64,000 bases of DNA from Bromus sterilis. Lineage: Eukaryota > Streptophyta > Magnoliopsida > Poales > Poaceae. This document shows, piece after piece, positions 57,547 through 64,000 of the stretch (position 1 is the stretch's first letter; each line of letters begins with the position of its first letter). The stretch covers positions 182,464,516 through 182,528,515 of the forward strand of contig OX465597.1 of the NCBI GenBank assembly GCA_950022295.1, read 5' to 3'. Position numbers and translations under genes: made by a program. The notes below the pieces were generated by a model. The model was given only the letters and a program-made list of their open reading frames with translations, did no database searches and was not told where the DNA came from.

Positions 57547-60500
57547 TCACAAGCTAGTGAACAGATGCGGGAACTCGCGCTTGAGGTAGTCCTCTCGTTC
57601 CCAGGTGGCTTCCTCCTTGGTGTGGTTTGTCCACTGGACCTTGTGGAACTTGATCGCGCGCTTACGGGTGACTCGGGTGGCTTCTTCCAGGATACGAAGG
57701 GGTGTTTCGCGGTACGTGAGATCCTGGTTGATACCCACCGTGCGGTGATCGATGTTCTTGAAAACATCGGGCTTGTCCGGCACCTCCAGACACTTCCGGA
57801 GCTGCGAGACGTGGAATACATCGTGCACATCGGATAGCTCTGCTAAAAGTCTCAACTGATAGGAAACTTGACCTCGTCTGGCTATCACCTCAAATTGTAC
57901 GATGTATCGTGGTGCTAACTTCCCCTTCACATGGAATCGCTGCATTCCCTTCAATGGGGTGACTCGGAGATACACAAAGTCTCCAACTGCAAAAGTCACC
58001 TCTCGACGCTTGGGGTCGGCATAGCTCTTCTGACGGGACTGAGCGGTCTTGAGACGCTCACGAATCAACTGGACCTGTTCCTCAGCTTCCTTCAAAACAT
58101 CGGGTCCAAAGATCTTCCCTTCCTCGGTCTGAGACCAGTTTAGGGGCGTGCGGCACTTCCGTCCATACAATGCTTCAAATGGGGCCATCTGCAGACTCGA
58201 CTGATAGCTGTTGTTGTAGGAGAATTCTGCATACGGCAAGCAATCCTCCCGCTTGGAACCATATGCTAGAGCACATGCGCGGAGCATATCCTCTAATATC
58301 TGGTTCACTCGCTCGGTCTGGCCTCCAGTCTGCGGGTGATAGGCTATGCTGAAAGTGAGCTTAGTGCCGAGTGCCTCCTGGACTTGCTTCCAGAATCTCG
58401 AGGTAAACTGGGTGCCTCGGTCAGACACAATCTCCTTTGGAACTCCATGCAGACAAACGATCCTTGACATGTACAAGTCTGCCAGCTGGTCTCCTCGATA
58501 GGTGGTTCGCACTGGAATAAAGTGTGCTACCTTGGTGAGTCGGTCGACGATGACCCAGATAGATTCATGACCCTTGCTCGACCTCGGTAGTCCTGTGATG
58601 AAGTCCATGCCTATATGTTCCCACTTCCATTCAGGAACTCGGAGTGGTTGCAACAATCCTGCAGGTCTCTGATGTTCTGCCTTCACCCTTTGGCAGATGT
58701 CGCACTTGGCAACATAAAAGGCAATCCCACGCTTCATACCGTGCCACCAAAACAAGTCCTTCAAGTCTTGATACATCTTAGTCCCTCCGGGGTGGATGGA
58801 GTAAGGTGTATCGTGAGCTTCCTTCAGGATAGTGAGCTTCAACTCCTCCACATCAGGCACACACAATCGGCCATCAAACCAAAGAACTCCTTCATCATCC
58901 GTCGTGAACTTCGGGGCCTTGCCGAGGGGCATCTTCTTCTTGATTCCATCGATACTGTCGTGTCCCTTCTGTGCCTCCTTGATCTGATCAAATAGAGTCG
59001 GAGTCAGCTCGAGGTGAGCCAGAAAACCGGGTGTAACAAGTTCCAAACCCAGCTTCTCGAACTCCTCGTGTAGAGCTGGTTGCGTCTCTCTGATCATTGC
59101 ATTAAGTGTGCATGGCTTGCAGCTGAGGGAATCTTCTACCACGTTGGCCTTACCAGGATGGTAATGGATTTCGAGATCATAGTCTTTGATCAGCTCGATC
59201 CACCTCCTCTGCCTCATGTTCAACTCCTTCTGTGAGAAAATGGACTTCAGGCTCTTATGGTCTGTGTATATGTCGCAACGGTGACCCATCAGGTAATGTC
59301 TCCACCTCTTGAGAGCAAGCACAACTGCGACTAGCTCCAAGTCATGGGTGGGGTAGTTCAACTCGTGCGGCTTCAACTGTCGTGACAGGTACTCAATCAC
59401 CTTGCCCACTTGCATAAGGACACAACCCAAACCAATCTTCGATGCGTCACAGTACACATCAAAGCTCTTGGTCAGGTCAGGCATAGTCAACACTGGGGCA
59501 GATACCAATCTCCTCTTCAGCTCCTGGAAACTGGCTTCACACTTTTCTGTCCACACAAACTTCTGGTCCTTCTTCAACAACTGGGTCATGGGACGGGCAA
59601 TGCTGGAGAAGCCTTCCACGAACTTGCGGTAGTATCCCGCTAGTCCGAGGAATCCTCTCACTTCGGTCTGAGTTGTCGGAGCTGTCTAGTCCATGACAGA
59701 CTGAATCTTGGCGGGGTCGACGGATATTCCTCCTTCTGACAATACATGTCCCAAAAATCCAACTTCCTTGAGCCAGAACTCGCACTTGCTGAACTTGGCG
59801 TATAGCTGGTGCTCTCGCAATGTCTCGAGGACTAAGCGTAAATGCTCGGCATGCTCTTCCACCGTCTTGGAATATATCAGGATATCATCAATGAACACCA
59901 CTACAAAATTGTCAAGGTACTTCATGAAGATCTTGTTCATGAGGTTCATGAAATAGGCCGGGGCATTGGTAAGTCCGAAGGACATCACAGTGTACTCAAA
60001 CAAACCATAGCGGGTCGTGAAGGCTGTCTTGGGGATGTCGGACTCACGGACCTTCAGCTGATGATATCCGGTCCTCAGATCGATCTTGGAGAAGACTCGG
60101 GCTCCGTTCAACTGGTCGAACAGGTCCTTGATTTTGGGGAGCGGATACTTGTTCTTGATGGTTACTTCGTTCAGCTTACGGTAGTCCACACACATGCGTA
60201 TGGTGCCGTCTTTCTTGTCCACAAAGAGAACTGGAGAACCCCAGGGTGAAGCACTGGGTCGAATCAGTCCCTTCTGGAGCATGTCATTCAGCTGCTTCTT
60301 CAATTCAACCAGCTCTTCGGCATTCATCCGGTAGGGTCTATGTGCAATTGGGGCTGTGCCAGGCACTAACTCGATGATAAACTCGATATCCCGATCAGGC
60401 GGCATACCGGGTAACTCCTCCGGAAAGACATCCGGGAATTCACATACCACATTCACTTCTTCAAGGGATGGCACTGAGACACTCTGATAACAGCAGGCTC

Positions 60501-62003
60501 GGGTCTTGTCGGTCAGGTCTGAGTACTCTATCCTAAGTCCTTTAGCACTGGTGAGGTTGAATGTCCTCTCTGTGCAATCTATCCGACCTCTGTACCTGGA
60601 AAACCAGTTCATGCCAAGTATCACCTCTATCCCTTCTGTTCCCAGCACAATCAATTCTGCCGGAAACATGACTCCTTGGATCTCTACGGGCACACCATAA
60701 CATATGCGAAATGCCTTGACTCTAGACCCTGGACTTTGCACGCTCATGGACCTCCTCATGGGCTCGGACCTCATCCCACTTCTATTCACAAATGACGTCG
60801 TAACAAAAGAGTGGGATGCAGCAGAATCAAACAATACTTGAGCAGGTACTGAATTAACTGAGAACGTACCCAAGATGACGTCTGCGGCCTCCTGGGATTC
60901 CTCGGCTTGCACATGATTCAGACGTCCCTTCGCAGCATTAGACGCACCGCGTGGGGCATTGCTGCGGTCGGGGTTCCCTCTAGCTGGCGCTGGCGTATTG
61001 GGGCGTGGAGCAACATTCTTCTTGTTGGGACACTCTATCGAGTAGTGTCCCTTCTGACCACATCCAAAGCAGATCACTCCAGGGTTGCGGGGAACTCCGC
61101 CTGCTGGACGCGGAACTCCAACAGGGCGGGTGGGAGCATTGGGGCGTGGCGCTGGGTAAGGGCTCCTCTGAGGCTGTGGTGCTAGTCTTGGCGGCTGTGT
61201 CGGACGCAGTCGGGGGTTGCTGGATCCACCCTGCTGCATCATGCGGCGCTTGCGGTTTTTAGCGGCCATCTTGAGCTTGCCCTCCATCATAATAGCAGCA
61301 TCAGCGAGAGACTCAAGATCAGGGAACTGCATGTCCACCAGAACAACCTGCAGCTCATCGTGAAGTCCATCCAGGAAAAGGTCCTTCCGCTTCTCCTCGG
61401 TGTCCACCTCCTCCGGGGCATACCTCGACAGCTGAGTGAATCGGTCAAGATAACCGACCACAGTCATACCCCCTGCTTGAGGTGGCGGAACTCATCCTTC
61501 ATCCTCCTGATCAGTGCGGTGGGGATGTGCGCCTTCTTGAATTTGGCGGAGAACTCTGCCCAGGAGAGTACTTGCCCTTCGGGAAGACGGGCACGCACTC
61601 CTTCCCACCAGCTCCTAGCGGTGCCGGCGAGGTAATGGGTGGCATACAGGACCTTCTCGTTGTTGCCAACAACGGCGACAGTAAGGTTGTTCTCCATGGT
61701 GCGGAGCCAATCTTCAGCATCCAGAGGCTCCTTCGTCTGCGAGAACACGGGCGGGTTGGTGTTCTGAAAATCTCGGAGCCGAGACCTGGGCTCCTCATTC
61801 CCACCAACTCCTCCGCCTCCTTGGTTGGCATTGGTGGAGGCCTGGACAAGCTGCTGGAGTGCAGCAATGTTCGCCTGGCGCTCGTCACGAGCAGCCTGGC
61901 GCTCCTCCATCAGTAGTCGCAGGAGTTGCGCCATGTTCGGGTCGGGTGGTGGCGGTGGCACATCACCGGATCCACTCGGGTTGCTGCGGGTGTGCCTCGA
62001 CAT
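57547..62003 (-). pseudogene. gag-pol: Chromovirus gag-pol polyprotein with chromodomain, two lesions
   Basis: One long frame of about 1485 codons from the ATG at 62003. Gag core LDAEDWLRTMENNL and WWEGVRARLPEG, then a one-base loss in a C run at 61469-61473 (frameshift). Zinc knuckle [14 protein letters not shown] (about 61030-61075). Protease active site reads DSAAS where the family has DSGAS. RT contains VDYRKLN and the catalytic FIDDILIYS (about 59880). A premature TAG sits at 59686-59688, after RT. Then RNase H (TDHKSL), integrase zinc finger (HPGGTKMYQDL ... CDICQRVKAEH), the core with SDRGTQFTS, and a C-terminal chromodomain (RILEEATRVTRKRAIKFHKV, WEREDYLKREFPHLF). The Gypsy domain order and chromodomain place it in the Tekay/Del group. 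The proteins would make particles, copy the RNA and integrate it, probably into heterochromatin through the chromodomain. Confidence 0.93.
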
Positions 62004-62258
62004 CCTGAGGTTATGGCGTAAGATAAGAGGGAATTTAGTCTACAAGGGGGGGGGGGTAAGTCCCTAACAATTTAGTTATCATACACAAGCAAGACATATG
62101 AGATAGACAATAAACTTGCAACTAGCAAATCAGCACATGGTAGCATAACGATAGCATATGTCTCATACATAACCAAGTCTTACAGATAACCAACCACACA
62201 ATCATCAAACCGAGCCACGACTAAACCCAAAAGTGGCAACTACTCAATGGGACACCTC

Positions 62259-63035
62259 CTACGTGTCACTCTCCTCCTCATCGTCGATGAAAGCACAATC
62301 CTCGGAGTTCGAGACGTCGTCCCCCTCGTCGTGGTCCTCGTCAACACTAAGGTAGGCATCATCCTCCTTCCGGATGTCCTCGCCATCATCCAGAGCGGCA
62401 ATATCGTCCTCCAAATCCGCACACTTGCGCTTCAGGCTCCTGGTCCTCTTTGTCATCATCTCATTACTCCCCTCCAGACGGGCGACCTGGCCCTGCAGCT
62501 CCTCTATAATCCAGTCTCGGGACTCTAGGTCTATGGGGTCGATGTGGGCGTGACCCCCTGTCTGGAGGTTGTAGTCGTGCTTAAACCGGGCTTCATCTAG
62601 CTGAGCCTCAGTCAAAGCCAAGTGCTTCTCCATAGCGATCAGGTGATCCCCCATGATCGGGTGAGGAATGCCGGGAGTTGGATCTCCCTCGCCATCGCGC
62701 ATCCCGTAGTGACGGAACCGCATGGATCTCAGCTCGTACTGGTGGAACCTCACAATGCGAGCAATCGCCTCCTGACAAGCTCGACGCAGACCCTCCTCCC
62801 AAGTACGGGCGTATAACACAAAGGCGATGGTGTCCGACCGCGGAGTAACCTCCGATCCTCGGAGCGCACACCGCACAACCAGGCGAGCCTCCACATCCTT
62901 CCTCCCGGAGATCTCGTAGGCCCAGAACTCTACAATGGGGCGGTGAACAAGCTGAAGCAGCTCGATCAGATCCTGAGCAAAGAGCGTATCCCCAGCCTGA
63001 GTCAGCTGCAAGTGGTGCACCGGAACTCCAGCCAT
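62259..63035 (-). CDS. Extra ORF upstream of gag in the chromovirus, 258 aa, intact
   Basis: Between the primer site and gag, on the same strand, starting at the ATG at 63035-63033. No family recognised. The first 130 residues look globular (start MAGVPVHHLQLTQAGDTLFA), then comes a helical region (LESRDWIIEELQGQVARLEG, likely coiled coil), a basic patch (KRTRSLKRKCA) and a strongly acidic C-terminus (runs of Asp/Glu). The frame is undamaged although gag-pol has two lesions, and it is separated from gag by a 255-bp spacer with a G10 run near 62046. It could be a structural or RNA-binding accessory protein; that is a guess from composition only. Confidence 0.7.
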   Translation of the reverse strand: MAGVPVHHLQLTQAGDTLFAQDLIELLQLVHRPIVEFWAYEISGRKDVEARLVVRCALRGSEVTPRSDTIAFVLYARTWEEGLRRACQEAIARIVRFHQYELRSMRFRHYGMRDGEGDPTPGIPHPIMGDHLIAMEKHLALTEAQLDEARFKHDYNLQTGGHAHIDPIDLESRDWIIEELQGQVARLEGSNEMMTKRTRSLKRKCADLEDDIAALDDGEDIRKEDDAYLSVDEDHDEGDDVSNSEDCAFIDDEEESDT

Positions 63036-63243
63036 CTACAATTTTTATAAGTTTAAGTTAGATGACAAGTGTGCAATATTTTAAACATAACAAAACAGTT
63101 ATAAATGGTTTACTATAGAAGGGATAAGAGAGGTAAGCATTTTATACTATGCAGATTACCATCTCTTTAGTTTAGAAAATAGTTTTTGATTTTCCCCCAT
63201 CCTATCTATCGTCCATTCGAACTAGGCTGCTACGGTCGGAACA

Positions 63244-63258
63244 GGGGCTCTGATACCA
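63244..63258 (-). other. Primer binding site of the chromovirus, Met-tRNA type
   Basis: The minus strand reads TGGTATCAGAGCCCC, four bases from the 5' LTR edge at 63263. Confidence 0.9.
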
Positions 63259-63262
63259 AGTC

Positions 63263-64000
63263 TGTGGGCACCCCGGACTATATGTCCGAAGCGGCCATCT
63301 GTGCATACCGTCATGCTCCCATGATCAGTGTCGCATGACGCACAACTCGACAATGGATATCACAGTCACAAGTTCATACAGTACCGAATACAAAGTCATA
63401 CATAAACATAGTCTTACACAACCTCATCGGGCTCAAATGGCAGCGGAATAAGCAAAAGCAAGATAGATAGCAACATCACAATCCACAGGCAAAGCTCAGA
63501 GCGTAGCACATCCTAGTACTCGTCAATCGCGTCATCGTCAAGTACCTGCTCCTCCAAGCCTGGCCGATTGAATAACCACGGACAAAGCCATGAGTACATA
63601 CAAAGTACTCGCAAACCACCTATAGAAAAAAACAAAGATTTTTGTACAAGAAAAATAATGGGATGGCTATATGGTGGGGTTTAACATGGGGATCCTAACT
63701 ATTCAGTATTAGTTAAGTTGGCAATATTTTACTCTTGACAAATTTTAATCCCATAATTTATATTTGATTAAATCCTGTCCAACCCTTTTCAACATCATCG
63801 TGAACCATAATTCTCAGTAATAGAATTTCTCATCTAGTCCCCAAAAAGTGTGGCCTCACTAGCTGTCCATGACCGTGGACTCCGGCTACTCGAATAGTTT
63901 TCACTCTGCAGAGGTTGTACACTTTACCCACAACATTTGATACATCCGCCGGGAGTTCCCACGGTTCGTCATACCTCAGTATGCAGTTTTCGGATAATCG
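63263..64000 (-). repeat. 5' LTR of the chromovirus, partial (window end)
   Basis: Aligns without gaps to 53573-54310 at a constant offset of 9690 bp. Contains the second copy of the terminal exon-like segment (63513-63559). Confidence 0.93.

Larger units (their letters stand above)
53573..64000 (-). mobile_element. Tekay/Del-type chromovirus (Gypsy), nearly complete, right LTR cut by window end
   Basis: Plus-strand LTR start TGTGGGCACC at 53573 and 63263; minus strand TGTCACATCCC...GGGTGCCCACA. Order on the minus strand: 5' LTR (63263 onward), Met-tRNA primer site, an extra ORF (62259-63035), gag-pol with chromodomain (57547-62003), polypurine tract (57511-57527) and 3' LTR (53573-57509). 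The left target copy should be GACTT (53568-53572); the right one is outside. The visible 738 bp of the two LTRs align without gaps and differ at about 20 positions (about 2.7% by eye). It is inserted in the Tat integrase. Confidence 0.93.

Noticed and set aside
61482..61916. Plus-strand frame of 144 codons opposite chromovirus gag
   Set aside because: Shadow of the gag frame on the other strand.

Overview
The window is nuclear DNA of a large-genome grass. Nested Gypsy and Copia LTR retrotransposons fill almost all of it, and their structure (a Maximus/Sirevirus-type Copia, RT-less Athila-type Gypsy copies, LARD-like 4.5 kb LTRs with almost no interior, Tat and Tekay/Del-type Gypsy) points to Triticeae (wheat, barley, rye or Aegilops). 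That placement is inference from family knowledge; no search was run. I see no intact single-copy host gene, no rRNA and no functional tRNA gene.

Layout, left to right. (1) 1-31530: an Athila-lineage Gypsy element, minus strand, whose left end lies outside the window. A 14.0 kb Sirevirus-type Copia element (2963-16997, TSD AAAAT) splits it between gag and protease. A tandem array of very long LTRs (19857-31196) splits its 5' LTR. (2) 31531-34502: the 3' LTR and last codons of a chromodomain Gypsy element, the host of element 1. (3) 34503-34945: a fragment of another LTR. (4) 34946-53572: the 3' half of a Tat-lineage Gypsy element on the minus strand: 3' LTR, an antisense B3-domain gene with its own TATA box, a 3' untranslated region with tandem repeats, and the integrase C-terminus. 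A solo LTR (35241-39903, TSD GACCT) sits in its LTR. A second Athila-lineage element (40605-51439, TSD GCCGC) sits inside the B3 gene and itself holds two LARD-type LTRs, one of them a solo LTR (41573-45712, TSD CTCTG). (5) 53573-64000: a Tekay/Del-type chromovirus, minus strand, cutting the Tat integrase. Its gag-pol has only two visible lesions, and an extra intact ORF precedes gag. Its 5' LTR runs off the window.

Three observations go beyond ordinary retrotransposon annotation. First, the long LTRs of the chromovirus-type families (31531-34410, 35241-39903, both full LTRs of the array, 41573-45712, and 53573-57509) share a gene-like layout after the TATA box: a GC-rich leader, a small exon of 90 nt (75 nt in one family), an intron with an AG|GCAAG donor in most copies, and a short acidic terminal exon with a stop, all joined in phase 1. 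Second, the Tat element carries a B3 DNA-binding-domain gene in antisense. Third, the Copia element has a plant-gene-like promoter, 5' UTR and intron in front of its envelope-position ORF.

All coding regions are retroelement proteins (gag, protease, integrase, RT, RNase H) or accessory ORFs of such elements. Most are broken by stops or frameshifts. By eye, the two LTRs of the Copia element differ at about 24 of 1286 positions, and the visible 738 bp of the two chromovirus LTRs at about 20, so both insertions are fairly young.
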